From Paenibacillus lautus NBRC 15380 (GTDB taxonomy: Bacteria > Bacillota > Bacilli > Paenibacillales > Paenibacillaceae), in assembly GCF_004000945.1 (NCBI RefSeq), contig NZ_BIMF01000001.1, positions 682,001-746,000 on the forward strand: a DNA stretch of 64,000 nt, read 5' to 3'. The notes under the pieces were generated by a model. That model saw only the letters and a list, made by a program, of their open reading frames with translations. It was not told the DNA's origin and did no database searches. A program made the translations under genes and the position numbers. Every line of letters starts with the position of its first letter. The first letter of the stretch is position 1. Positions 9,674-18,511 of this stretch are shown here, in pieces.

Positions 9674-10342
9674 AAAATCCTCTCCTTAAATACTTTATGA
9701 TTTGGTTTGATAAGAGATATTCTAGTTCCCAAAACTCTCTTCTGTATCCTAATGCACTCGTTGTCATGTGCAACAGTGTCAAAATGTCATATGACACGCC
9801 TTCCCAAAGAAGTGACCGAATGTTACTGCCCGATATGACATACCCTCAGCCATACTGTGGGAGATCAAGCCGTTCGCTCATTGTAGGACTGCCGAAATGA
9901 AGCATGAGGACGAGCCTTATCCAATCACATCAAAAAGTCGTATTTTGTACATATGTCTGTACAAAAAAAAGACCGCCCCACTCAAGGACGGTTGATTTAA
10001 TTACACTTAACTTGTTTAATGATACAAATGGAAATAAGAGGGTATTCCGATGATGGAATCCCTCTCTTCGCTTTGTCTCTGATCTCTTTCAAGGTAATTC
10101 GTTATCTGATGCAGAAGCCCTTCAATTCTGGATTCCTCAGATTTGGGAAGTTAAGCGTTCGACTTTTTATTACACATCCAGCACGAACCATGAATTCTCG
10201 CTTTCGACAGCCTGCAAAAAGGTTAGAATCCGTTCTTAGATGAAATATATTCATTGGATTGCTTAAAAACATCTTTTAACCAAACATCACCATATGGTAG
10301 ATTATACAAACTGCCAGATGGTGTGTATAAATGATGAAATAC
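9674..10342. other. Intergenic region, no recognisable gene
   Basis: No frame here has both a ribosome site and a recognisable product. It holds a dyad TTTTGTAC...GTACAAAA near 9942-9968, which could be a repressor operator. Immediately after is a minus-strand terminator hairpin (9967-9996, ACCGTCC/GGGGCGGT with T8). That terminator may end the ABC-transporter operon, although about 350 bases of noncoding sequence lie between. Confidence 0.5.
9967..9997 (-). terminator. Minus-strand terminator
   Basis: A seven-pair stem (ACCGTCC with GGGGCGGT, one G-T pair) and a seven-base loop are followed by eight T on the minus strand. It is the first good terminator downstream of the ABC exporter genes. 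Confidence 0.6.
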
Positions 10343-11101
10343 TTAGGCATCTCGTTTACGGTAAAATACAATAGCTACTGTAATAAAGATAACTGTCCAT
10401 AACATTGTAATACCTGTCCCTTGCATTACTGTAAGGGCATTTATTTTATCAGAGGAAGGCGGCATATACATATAAGATCCTGCCGTATCCGGAAAATAAT
10501 TTTTAATACTAGGTAGGAAATCTCTCGACAATGGACTGACAATGAAATAATAACCAAGCAGTATCACTAAAGCAGGAGTGGTTCGTCTCAGTAAAGCACC
10601 TATAGCTGCACTGAGAAGTGTGGTTAATGTTAGATAGCCTGTTGCGCCTACTAATGCTTCTATCATTGTGTCTATTTCAATCACTACTGCTGTGTCCCTC
10701 ATCATTATAAAAGTATATAGCACACCTGATGCAGCAATAATAAACGCCATAGGAACGGTTATAATTGCCAATGCCAAATACTTCGTGGATAGTTGAAACC
10801 CACGCCAAGGTATCGTAGTTAATGTAGTTCGAATCTGTCCACCGGTATACTCCGAACAAGCAGCTAAGATCCCAAGAATAATGAACCCTGCTTGAAGATA
10901 TCCCATAGAAGAAAGTCCTATATTCAGTATACTTTGCGTCCCTGCTGCACCTTGTAGACCAACCGAAGTAAAAGCTGCGGCTAAAAGTAAATTAAGAATG
11001 AATGTACCCATAAGAGTGAGCCATGTCAATGATAATGTTACTAATTTATCCAGTTCAGCACGAAGGATTTGTGTTATCTTTCTACTAGAGGGGACACTCA
11101 T
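10343..11101 (-). CDS. ABC-2 type permease, second subunit
   Basis: 252 residues with six hydrophobic segments, typical of the ABC-2/lantibiotic-immunity type permease. The motif CSEYTGGQIRTTLTTIP in the second loop is characteristic of these permeases and is reminiscent of actinobacterial members. It overlaps the upstream permease by four bases. It probably forms a heterodimeric membrane channel with that protein, powered by the ATPase upstream. Substrate is unknown; antibiotic or peptide export or immunity is the best guess from the linked two-component system. Confidence 0.8.
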   Translation of the reverse strand: MSVPSSRKITQILRAELDKLVTLSLTWLTLMGTFILNLLLAAAFTSVGLQGAAGTQSILNIGLSSMGYLQAGFIILGILAACSEYTGGQIRTTLTTIPWRGFQLSTKYLALAIITVPMAFIIAASGVLYTFIMMRDTAVVIEIDTMIEALVGATGYLTLTTLLSAAIGALLRRTTPALVILLGYYFIVSPLSRDFLPSIKNYFPDTAGSYMYMPPSSDKINALTVMQGTGITMLWTVIFITVAIVFYRKRDA

Positions 11102-11847
11102 GCTGCAACGTCCCTCCTATGGAATACAATAGCTGCAGCAATGAAAAGAACGACTACCCAGGCAGACATGACTAAGCCGCCTATGAACGGGGTGAGAAAT
11201 CTGTCGCTCAGAAACATAAACATTTCAAGGCCAGCCCTATCCGGTAAGTATAACGCTAACTTTGTAACCTTAGAAAACAGGAAACTAAATGATACAACGG
11301 ATGTATTTATGATGAGCACAGCAAGCGGAATAGTGCCATTCTTAGTTAGAACAGTAATCCCAAATGCTAAAAGAGCAGTGAATGTCCAGTAACAAACTGC
11401 ACCGAGCAGTTTAGACCATTCAAATGCAGGGGTATACTCACCAAGAACTAGATGCGTGGCTGACACAGTTGTCATTATAGCAACAATACAAAGCAGTACA
11501 CTGATTACTGTCACAGCGCCTGCTTTTGCCAGCAAAAAATGAAGTCTCGATGAAACAACCGTTAAACTTGTTGTAATCTGTTGTCCTCCGCCAGATTCAC
11601 TGCTCTCTGTCAAATACTCGCTACTGACAGCAAGCACACCAAGAATGATGACACCTTGTACACCAAGAGCTAATCCAATATAGCCAACTTCCAATAGCCG
11701 TGTGCTGACTCCAGCTATAATATCCTCTTTTTGTGCTATACTGTCTAAGGCAGCTATGACCGCAGGGGAAAATGCTCCAATAAGAAAGGCAAGCCAAATG
11801 CCCGGCAGGGAGAACAATTTAGATAGTTCCGCGTTGAATGCTCTCAT
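11098..11847 (-). CDS. ABC-2 type permease, first subunit
   Basis: 249 residues with about six membrane segments. The cytoplasmic N-terminus (RAFNAELSKLFSLPGIWLAF) and the motif VSSEYLTESSESGGGQQITTSL correspond to the SEYxxGQI region of the partner permease, showing the two are divergent paralogues. Its ends overlap both neighbours by four bases, a tight operon. It ends in the stretch VFHRRDVAA, like the VFYRKRDA of the partner. Confidence 0.8.
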   Translation of the reverse strand: MRAFNAELSKLFSLPGIWLAFLIGAFSPAVIAALDSIAQKEDIIAGVSTRLLEVGYIGLALGVQGVIILGVLAVSSEYLTESSESGGGQQITTSLTVVSSRLHFLLAKAGAVTVISVLLCIVAIMTTVSATHLVLGEYTPAFEWSKLLGAVCYWTFTALLAFGITVLTKNGTIPLAVLIINTSVVSFSFLFSKVTKLALYLPDRAGLEMFMFLSDRFLTPFIGGLVMSAWVVVLFIAAAIVFHRRDVAA

Positions 11848-12557
11848 ACAACATCACCTGCATGTTCAGATGTCCGGGCAAAAAAAGCTTTCTCCAGCGT
11901 GGAATGGTTACCTATTACTTCATCCAATGTTCCATCTGCAACGATTGTTCCATGCTTAATAATGACCACATCATCAACAGTCTCTGCAAGCTCTCCTATT
12001 AAATGACTGGATAGTAACACCGTGTTGCCAGACTCAGCACGTTCACGTAAAAATGTCCGGATCCAACGAATTCCTTCCGGGTCGAGCCCATTTACTGGTT
12101 CATCTAGAACCAATATTTGGGGATCACCCAGTAGTGCAGCCGCCATTCCAAGTCTTCTCCCCATGCCAAGCGAATAATTCCCAACTCTTTTGTCAGCTGC
12201 ATTAGTAAGACCCACTATTTCCAGAACTTCCTCGACACGTGAACTTGGCAATCCTGCGGCACGAGCAATCCAACGTAAATGCGCCCTTCCTGTTCGCCTA
12301 CGATGAGCTCCAGATCCATCCAGTGCGGCACCTACTGTTGCTAGAGGATTATGTAATTCTGCGAATGGCTTGCCATTAATGAGTGCACTTCCTGAGGTGG
12401 CACGATCTAATCCAAGCAGGATGCGTAATGTAGAACTTTTCCCTGCCCCATTCGGACCTAAAAAACCAGTCACTCTACCAGGTATCGCTTTAAAACTGAT
12501 ACCTGATAAGATTTGTTGAGTTCCGCGATATTTGACTAAGTTATTAATGGTAAGCAA
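11844..12557 (-). CDS. ABC transporter ATPase, lantibiotic/bacitracin-export type
   Basis: ATP-binding subunit of about 237 residues. Walker A is GPNGAGKS, the signature is YSLGMGRRLG (the variant typical of BcrA/NatA-type drug and lantibiotic exporters), and Walker B is ILVLDEPVNGLDPEG. The switch His is in LLSSHLIGE. I prefer a TTG start at 12557 because AAAGGAAG lies eight bases upstream and the family begins LTINNLVKY. An ATG at 12602 would add an unconserved leader. It is followed by two permease genes with four-base overlaps and preceded by a two-component system. Confidence 0.87.
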   Translation of the reverse strand: MLTINNLVKYRGTQQILSGISFKAIPGRVTGFLGPNGAGKSSTLRILLGLDRATSGSALINGKPFAELHNPLATVGAALDGSGAHRRRTGRAHLRWIARAAGLPSSRVEEVLEIVGLTNAADKRVGNYSLGMGRRLGMAAALLGDPQILVLDEPVNGLDPEGIRWIRTFLRERAESGNTVLLSSHLIGELAETVDDVVIIKHGTIVADGTLDEVIGNHSTLEKAFFARTSEHAGDVV

Positions 12558-12649
12558 CCATAACACTTCCTTTCCGTTATGGTTCCAATTATATAGAAGC
12601 AAAGTTACATCACAGCTATCATGTGGTTTACTTCTGGATTACCTTTAGG

Positions 12650-13660
12650 TTAAGCCCTTGCAATAGCTACACTTGTGCCATTTTCATTTGATGTAAAGTT
12701 CGCTTTCAGATTCATTTTTTTCAACATATAATTACAAGTCGATAAACCAATCCCCGCCCCACGCTCATAGGAAGAGTTATCCAAACCTGGACCTCTGTCT
12801 GCAATAATGATCTGTTCTTTTTCTACATCAACCACAATGTTTGCATATTTTCCCTCTGCTGCATGGCGAAGAATATTCTGAAATAAATTATCCAAAACCC
12901 GTGTCATCCAATTAGGATCTGCTTCCCAGTAAAAAGTCTCCTCTGCCGGTAAATCAACATCGAGCTGAATTTCTTTATCTTCAAACACAGGATACCACGC
13001 AGCAACAGATGCTCTTACTAAACGTACAATATCTGTTGGAACGGGCCCAAAAGGATGTTTCCCTGATGTAAGCAATGTATAGGACAGTAAATCATCCATT
13101 AGATCTCCGACTCTTGTAATCGTATGGTTAATCTCTGTTAACGAGTTTTGTCCTTCGAAACTCATGGATTCTTTATTTAAACTGGTGACATGTCCTCTCA
13201 AAATGGTAAGTGGCGTTCGTAAGTCGTGAGATAAATTCGCAATGAGTCGATGTCGTAATAATTCCTCTTCAAATGCTCGCTTGCGACTGTCTTCAAGCTG
13301 CTGAATCATCCAATTAAAAGAAATTCCTAACTGGTCTATCTCATCCATGCGATCCGATTGAACAGATATGGGTTTAGGAAATGAATTATTTTTAGCTGAA
13401 AATGACATGACTTCCTGTAAGCGGGCGAGACGTTTTTGAAGTTTCAAGAAGAATAGCCAAGATAATATAACAAATGCTACAATAATAAAACCAAACAAAA
13501 GTACGGTAACGTAAAATAGATTTAACGTGTTCAGAACTTTTTCATTCATATCAGAAATCCCAAAAAACGCACTGAAGAAAATAAGTGAAATGGGAGGAAA
13601 AAAGATAAATAGAAAATGCACTTTTAGAAAACGATGAAATAATGATCTATTCTGTTTCAT
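12650..13660 (-). CDS. Sensor histidine kinase, two membrane segments
   Basis: 336 residues. Two membrane segments (about 13-33 and 48-72) enclose a very short external loop, followed by a HAMP-like linker. The phosphoacceptor box is SHDLRTPLTILRGH (His near 145), the N box is DNLFQNILRHA, and the G boxes are ADRGPGLD and GAGIGLSTC. The tiny external loop suggests sensing within the membrane or through the ABC transporter. It overlaps its response regulator by four bases and precedes the ABC operon. Confidence 0.88.
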   Translation of the reverse strand: MKQNRSLFHRFLKVHFLFIFFPPISLIFFSAFFGISDMNEKVLNTLNLFYVTVLLFGFIIVAFVILSWLFFLKLQKRLARLQEVMSFSAKNNSFPKPISVQSDRMDEIDQLGISFNWMIQQLEDSRKRAFEEELLRHRLIANLSHDLRTPLTILRGHVTSLNKESMSFEGQNSLTEINHTITRVGDLMDDLLSYTLLTSGKHPFGPVPTDIVRLVRASVAAWYPVFEDKEIQLDVDLPAEETFYWEADPNWMTRVLDNLFQNILRHAAEGKYANIVVDVEKEQIIIADRGPGLDNSSYERGAGIGLSTCNYMLKKMNLKANFTSNENGTSVAIARA

Positions 13661-14334
13661 AGTTTCACCCGATAGCCTATTCCCTTCAACGTTTCAATAA
13701 TCTCTGAGGAATCCGGATGACGTTCTAATTTTTGTCGCAGTCGATGGATATGCACCATTAATGTTTTATCACCAGTTATATAAGCTTCTTCCCAAATAGC
13801 TTCATAAATTTGTTCTTTTGTTAAAACTTGATTAGGGTGGCGTAAGAAGTACATTAAGATTTGATGCTGTTTCCCTGTTAATATAATTTCTTCTCCTGTG
13901 CGTTTGTCAAATATCATTTGAGCTTCTGGATCTACTTCAATCTGATTTCCTAATGAAATGCGTTCGGATTTTGTTCCACCATTACGACGGATTAATACTT
14001 CTAATCTTGCAACTAATTCATCTGTATGGAATGGTTTCGTTAAGTAGTCATCAGCAAATTGTAAACCATCTACTTTATCATCTATCGATGTTCGAGCAGT
14101 TAACAGCAAAATAGGAACAGCAGGAGCTGCCTTCTTTAATCGTCTTCCCACAGTAAATCCGTCTAAACCGGGTAACATGATATCCAGTATAACGATTTCA
14201 TGCTGATTGACTTCTCTTTCGGCTCCTTCACCAGTTAGCAGCCACTGAACTGAAAACCCTCGCTGTTCCAATTCTTCCTTTACCCAACTGCCTATTTTCT
14301 CATTATCTTCAATATATAATACGTTTCTTTTCAA
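13657..14334 (-). CDS. OmpR-family response regulator
   Basis: Receiver domain with acidic pocket YIEDNE, phosphoacceptor in VILDIMLPGLDG and the Lys in YLTKPF, followed by a winged-helix DNA-binding domain ending KGIGYRVKL. The usual LGADDY before the Lys is shortened to FADDY, one residue less than normal. I prefer the TTG at 14334, which has AGGAG upstream; the ATG at 14358 has no ribosome site. It should control the ABC exporter operon directly downstream. Confidence 0.85.
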   Translation of the reverse strand: MKRNVLYIEDNEKIGSWVKEELEQRGFSVQWLLTGEGAEREVNQHEIVILDIMLPGLDGFTVGRRLKKAAPAVPILLLTARTSIDDKVDGLQFADDYLTKPFHTDELVARLEVLIRRNGGTKSERISLGNQIEVDPEAQMIFDKRTGEEIILTGKQHQILMYFLRHPNQVLTKEQIYEAIWEEAYITGDKTLMVHIHRLRQKLERHPDSSEIIETLKGIGYRVKL

Positions 14335-14852
14335 GTAACATCCCACTCCTCGTTCCATACTTTTTCATATATTATCATAATTGGGTTCCGAAATATGAAA
14401 CTCGTACCAAAAAACAGGCATTATCGGAGTATTGGACGAGCTGCCTCCTGAAATGTAGACAGCTTGATCCTGAACGGCAACATGAAGAAGGAGCAGATGC
14501 CACAAGCAAAATGCTCCTTTATTTTGTTAAACTATTCTGCCCGTTAGCTTAAAAAAGGCAACCGATTGAAATGACCGGCTGCCTTTCTATCTTTATTCAA
14601 CTAAAGTTTCCCGTTAGTTCAATATCCTAGCATAAGTAGTCGTAAAAGATTAAAACAAAAATTAACGTGAATAATCTAATGTCCTGATGGTACTATCTCC
14701 CACCTCAAATGTACTTTTCATAAGTCTCATGTGTGCAGGATTGCCTAACGGGCTAGCGATTTGCATTGGCAATATTTACTCATTAAACTGTGTTCTCATC
14801 TTTGTTAAAGTGGATAAGCATTATGAAGAAAAAGACGGGAGTTTTAATAGAC
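14335..14852. other. Intergenic region with repeat copy A
   Basis: No supported gene. A hairpin AAGGAGCA/TGCTCCTT lies at 14490-14520, directly followed by copy A of the three-hairpin repeat. The remaining 14625-14850 is AT-rich and probably holds the promoter of the ypeB-like gene. Confidence 0.5.
14490..14623. repeat. Three-hairpin intergenic repeat, copy A (compound)
   Basis: The left arm CTGCCCGTTAGCTTAA (near 14537) and right arm TTTCCCGTTAGTTCAAT (near 14607) match the other copies. The central hairpin has a different sequence (AAAGGCA/TGCCTTT) but the same position. An extra GGAGCA/TGCTCC hairpin, the central one of the other copies, lies just to the left. The structure is kept while the central sequence has changed. 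Confidence 0.7.
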
Positions 14853-16171
14853 ATGAACGTTCTCACCAAATCCATCATTGGTCTGCTTTGCGTGACGACA
14901 TTAGCGGGCACGTATTTCAGTTATACGGAGCATCAGAATAATCGGCAATGGGAGCAGCAACAACAGCACAATACGCAATACTGGTCGCATATGCAATCGA
15001 TCTACCTGCGTGATTTCGACTATGCGCTTGCGGAGTCCCTTGCGGCATCTACGATTTCAGATCGGCAAGCAGCACTTCAATCTGCGATTGAAAATGCCAA
15101 TTTTATCTTGCAATCTGTAAGGATCGGATCCGTTACAATGAACTTTCAATCTTGGTCATATGAGTCGTTTATCACGGACGGCAGCCGCTACTTGGCCTAT
15201 CCTGCCAGCGAGAAGGAAATTTCGCTTAACCCGGATCAATTAGAACAAATTCAGCGTTTGAGAACGTTCGCGAGGACCGCCCTACCGTATCTCGATCAGA
15301 TGAGAAAGAAAGCTGTTGATTCCTCTATATCAGATATACAACAGATATCAACTGAAATGGAAGAGGCTTTGTCTCAACTCGACTCGGTCTCCACCTATGG
15401 AAATAAAGCCTTTAACGAGTTCCTGTACAACCAGAATCCTTACATACCTCCGAAGCCAGGAACCGTTTTCGCCGGTGAAACCACTTATACGGCTACGGAG
15501 CTTGCGGCCAAAGCGAAAATTTTCATGGGCGAGGCTTGGAATAAAGGAGCAGGTAAGCAAATCGTCCACATCTCTGGCGGGAGAGCCCCCAATTCGGAGA
15601 AGTCATGGATTTCAAGTTATCGGACACCGATGGAAAATCAACCAGCTCCTATATTGCAACACTAAGTAAAAGCGGACACGTGCTCCAAGTGAGACGCAAG
15701 GGCTCGATCTCTGAAAAAGGAGATGTAGAGCAATCTATGGACTTAAAGCAGGTTGTCGCGGTTGCGGACACCTGGATGGCTCGCTGGTCTGACGAACGTC
15801 TGACATTAGTAGCTAAAGAGATAAAAGATACCTCCATTTATCTCACGTATATTCCGGTCCGGGAGCAAGTTTCCATTCCGCAGATGAAAGTCGTATGGCG
15901 ATTTGATCACCGTACCGGTGCGTTGAAGAGCTTTGATGCGTCTAATTATTATTCCCATTACAATAAAACCTTCCCCGTTCACCCGAAGCTGACAGCGGAT
16001 CAAGCCTCCGCGAAGCTTGGCCCAAAAGTAACCCCCTCGGGCAAGCCAAAGCTGGAAATCCACAACAGCAAGCTCGTATACGCATTTCCCGTCACTGGGA
16101 TCGGAGGCGTTTCTCACGTATACGTAAACGCCCGCACAGGCGCTGGCGAAGGCATTAATTACAACCTGTAA
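14853..16171 (+). pseudogene. ypeB: Spore germination protein YpeB-like, frameshifted
   Basis: The first part (14853 to about 15590) begins with a short cytoplasmic tail and one membrane segment (SIIGLLCVTTLAGTYFSY) followed by EHQNN, as in YpeB. A second frame gives FGEVMDFKLSD and PepSY-type repeats (VVWRFDHRTGALKSF) and ends normally at 16171. The frames join across a run of five C at 15586-15590; one more C restores A-P-Q-F-G-E-V. Combined length is about 440, as expected for YpeB, which stabilises the cortex hydrolase SleB. No sleB is adjacent. The GGGAG before the ATG at 14853 supports that start. It is either a real pseudogene or a homopolymer error. Confidence 0.78.
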
Positions 16172-16185
16172 CCACAACAAATTTA

Positions 16186-16223
16186 GGCAGCCCCACGAAC
16201 ATCCTCGCTGCGGGCTGCCTAGA
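16186..16223 (+). terminator. Terminator of the ypeB-like gene
   Basis: AGGCAGCCC and GGGCTGCCT form a nine-base-pair stem 15 bases after the stop codon. The following T stretch is modest (AGATTTTG). Confidence 0.6.
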
Positions 16224-16290
16224 TTTTGCGTGGCAACGTTGGGTCACCACTTCCTTTTTAGTTTTTTTACGTTTCTCCGTGACTAAAATT

Positions 16291-16389
16291 AAACTAACCT
16301 GCCCATTAGCTTAATGAAAAATGGAGCAGCTGCCAACCGGAAAACTGCTCCTTGCCTTTATTGGACTAACGTTCCCAGTTAGTTCAATT
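16291..16389. repeat. Three-hairpin intergenic repeat, copy B
   Basis: Left arm AACTAACCTGCCCATTAGCTT, central hairpin GGAGCAG/CTGCTCC and right arm CTAACGTTCCCAGTTAGTT. It is almost identical to copy C at 18045-18145. The 3' end of the small membrane protein gene on the minus strand reads through it. Confidence 0.8.
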
Positions 16390-16559
16390 GGTTGGGGGGT
16401 TATAAATTGAAAGATTCCAATCAAGATGAGCAAAGTCACGAGTACTGTTATAAAAGTTAAGCTCAACCTCAATATATTAGATGACTGAAGTTGTTTGTTC
16501 TGAACTTGCTTTTCCAGAAAGCCAATACGTTTTTTAAGCTCCTGAATCTCTTTCTCCAT
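16311..16559 (-). CDS. Small coiled-coil membrane protein with repeat-derived tail
   Basis: 82 residues. The N-terminus MEKEIQELKKRIGFLEKQV is a heptad-like coiled coil, followed by one membrane segment (about 33-52). The last 25 or so residues, from ELTGNVSPIK to SCSIFH, are encoded entirely by repeat copy B. The original gene has evidently lost its own stop and been extended by the repeat. Function is unknown. The start has AGTGAGGATTACC upstream on the minus strand, a moderate ribosome site. Confidence 0.55.
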   Translation of the reverse strand: MEKEIQELKKRIGFLEKQVQNKQLQSSNILRLSLTFITVLVTLLILIGIFQFITPQPIELTGNVSPIKARSSFPVGSCSIFH

Positions 16560-16660
16560 TGGTAATCCTCACTTAATACCACATAGCTGAATTGTCTTTA
16601 CGCTTTGCTTTTTCGGGGTTTAAAAAAAGTGGAGTGGCATCGTGTAAAATTTTTTTAAAA

Positions 16661-16694
16661 TGTTGTGGCTTTTTACCTCCCTTCGGTGTCTAAT
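16661..16694 (+). promoter_or_regulatory. Possible ECF-type autoregulated promoter
   Basis: Upstream of the ECF sigma gene is an A/T tract, then TGTTGTGG and, about 20 bases on, GTGTCTAATG. A TGTAAC-like -35 followed by a CGTC/GTCTAA-type -10 is typical of self-regulated ECF promoters in Bacillales. The -35 here is degenerate, so this is tentative. Confidence 0.35.
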
Positions 16695-16724
16695 GAATTG
16701 TAAGTTCAGGAGGAGGTACTACTG

Positions 16725-17963
16725 GTGTCACGAGCTCAAGACAAAAAGAAAATCCCTGTTCTTCCGGAGAAGCAGGAGCACATCCAGCATTTCGAAGCCA
16801 TTTATAATCAATATCGAGATAGAATTCGAAATTATATTGCAGTAAAGACAAATTCGGCAACTGCCGATGACTTAACGCAACAAGCTTTTTTAAAAGCAAT
16901 GGAAAACTTTCACTTGTTTAAGTGTAACTCCAGTATATTTACTTGGCTATTCAAAATCGCGCAAAATATTGTGAAAAACGAGTATCGTACGAGATCACGA
17001 AATAAAGAAATGGTGCACGAAGTAATCGATTTTCAGTCCCAATCGATATCCCTCGATATTGCTAGAGATGTCGATATCCGTCTTGATATTAGTGCTGCAT
17101 TAGCCCGATTGAATGAATTAGATCAGCAAATCATATCATTGCGTTTTTTCGTCGATTGCACTTTATTGGAAATATCCAAAATCATCGGGATGCCTGAAAG
17201 CGCAGTCAAGAACAGACTCTATCGTGCCTTAAACAAACTAAAAAAAGAATTAAAAGAATGGGGTGACATTACAATCATGTCTATTAAAGAATTGATATCA
17301 ATTGTGGATAAAAGCGAGGCTCCCTCCAAGAATGATGGTATGAACAAGGTATACCATGACTTATTTGAAGAGTTGAAAAGCAATGTAGATCGAATTATTA
17401 CAACCTATCGTCATCGACCTTCTCAGAAAATCGCTATTGAGATCTATCCGGATCTGCCCACTTTTCATCAAGCAATAAACGAGCCGGATGCGCCCAATTG
17501 GTTTATGGGAACCTATGAAGACAATAAAATTAAAATCGTATCCCCACTCAACCCAGGCCCTGAACATACGTATCAATCGGTACTACGGCACACTATAAGC
17601 TTGTTTACGATGTGGTTAGTGAAGGATATTAATCCGTTGGCACCGAAATGGCTTACACACGGTCTCGGCGGGCATGAAGCCAAACAAATGTCACAAGAAT
17701 ATATCCAGTATAGCACCTCCGAATCGATTCAAAATAACGCTGTCCCTAGCTTTCAAGCATTAACTAATGATACCTGGGATTTCGAGAAGATAGGGGGATA
17801 TGGATTCTCGCACTTGCTCGTAGAATATCTCATCCATTCATACAGTTTAGATGCGCTCAACAAATTCATACGCGATGCCACTGATTTTCAAGGCGCATTT
17901 CAAGTATCGGAAGCTGAGCTGCACGGGATGTGGGTGCAATATTTAAAATCTAGGCTATGTTAA
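16725..17963 (+). CDS. ECF sigma factor fused to an inactive-looking peptidase-MA-like domain
   Basis: 412 residues, about twice the length of a normal ECF sigma. Residues 20-92 form region 2 (DDLTQQAFLKAM, IFTWLFKIAQNIVKNEYR) and 123-178 form region 4 (LDQQIISLRFFVDCTLLEIS, AVKNRLYRALNKLKKEL). Residues about 205-412 resemble the gluzincin MA-like peptidase fold: VLRHTISL at the place of HExxH, PKWLTHGLGGHEA at the place of WLxEGLA, then the typical SFxxL, GGYGFSHLLVEYL and LHGMWVQYLKSRL. The catalytic Glu and second His are lost and the third ligand is His instead of Glu, so it is probably a binding or sensor domain. GTG start with AGGAGGAGG upstream. No anti-sigma gene is adjacent. Confidence 0.8.
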   Translation: MSRAQDKKKIPVLPEKQEHIQHFEAIYNQYRDRIRNYIAVKTNSATADDLTQQAFLKAMENFHLFKCNSSIFTWLFKIAQNIVKNEYRTRSRNKEMVHEVIDFQSQSISLDIARDVDIRLDISAALARLNELDQQIISLRFFVDCTLLEISKIIGMPESAVKNRLYRALNKLKKELKEWGDITIMSIKELISIVDKSEAPSKNDGMNKVYHDLFEELKSNVDRIITTYRHRPSQKIAIEIYPDLPTFHQAINEPDAPNWFMGTYEDNKIKIVSPLNPGPEHTYQSVLRHTISLFTMWLVKDINPLAPKWLTHGLGGHEAKQMSQEYIQYSTSESIQNNAVPSFQALTNDTWDFEKIGGYGFSHLLVEYLIHSYSLDALNKFIRDATDFQGAFQVSEAELHGMWVQYLKSRLC

Positions 17964-18044
17964 ATTTTGATACTAGTATTTGACCATAACTCAACAGTAC
18001 ACTATACATTGTTCTATCTAGTACAGCCTTATAGCCCCAATCAT

Positions 18045-18145
18045 TAAACTAACCTGCCCGTTAGCTTAATGAAAAATGGAGCAGCTGCCAACCGGCAAAC
18101 TGCTCCATGATGTTTTAAACTAACGTTTCCCGTTAGTTCAATAAA
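18045..18145. repeat. Three-hairpin intergenic repeat, copy C
   Basis: The cleanest copy. Hairpin 1 is AACTAAC-CTGCCC-GTTAG, hairpin 2 is GGAGCAG/CTGCTCC with a loop containing CCGGCAAA, and hairpin 3 is AACTAACG-TTTCC-CGTTAGTT. It follows the ECF gene by about 80 bases. Confidence 0.85.
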
Positions 18146-18197
18146 CTAAAGAGAAGTCGCCATACGAAGCCACTCCTCCATGATAATTATCTTGTGC

Positions 18198-18389
18198 TTA
18201 CCCTTTCTTTATTAATCCAATAAAGCTTATAGCCATTCCAAGGAGAATTGTAATGTAAAATAAGCTTGGATAATGACTTTGAAAATCTACAATCGTTGAA
18301 AAGATAAATCCAAGCAAAATAAATTCAAAACCAATGAACATGATTTTTCTATCTGTTAAGTTTATTCTAAATAAGATAGCCGCCACCAA
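18198..18389 (-). pseudogene. N-terminally truncated small membrane protein
   Basis: The visible frame codes for 63 residues with two membrane segments (MFIGFEFILLGFIFSTI and LFYITILLGMAISFIGLI). Upstream, the frame stays open and hydrophobic (DIFISILIVIVAGLVAAI) back to about 18432, where it meets a stop inside a sequence repeated at 19622-19652. No standard start or ribosome site is present. The gene therefore seems cut at its 5' end by the repeat. Family not recognised; base composition is AT-rich like the rest of this accessory region. Confidence 0.5.
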
Positions 18390-18427
18390 GCCCGCGACAA
18401 TAACGATAAGTATTGATATAAAAATAT

Positions 18428-18457
18428 CAAGTTAGCACCGCTACTAAACCTTTGCGT
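18428..18457. repeat. Short direct repeat R2, copy 1
   Basis: The sequence AATATCAAGTTAGCACC followed by GCTACTAAACCTTTGCG recurs at 19622-19652 with only small differences. It lies exactly at the truncated end of the small membrane protein. Confidence 0.7.
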
Positions 18458-18511
18458 TCAGATCGCCGTAGGTGATGGTATCGGTGGAGAAATAAGCAGG
18501 ATTTTGACCGT

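Noticed and set aside
9697..9900. 67-codon plus-strand frame between the ere-like gene and the ABC operon
   Set aside because: No ribosome site, no family features and skewed composition; treated as chance.
14853..16171. Programmed frameshift in the ypeB-like gene
   Set aside because: There is only a plain C run, with no slippery heptamer or stimulatory structure seen; mutation or sequencing error is simpler.
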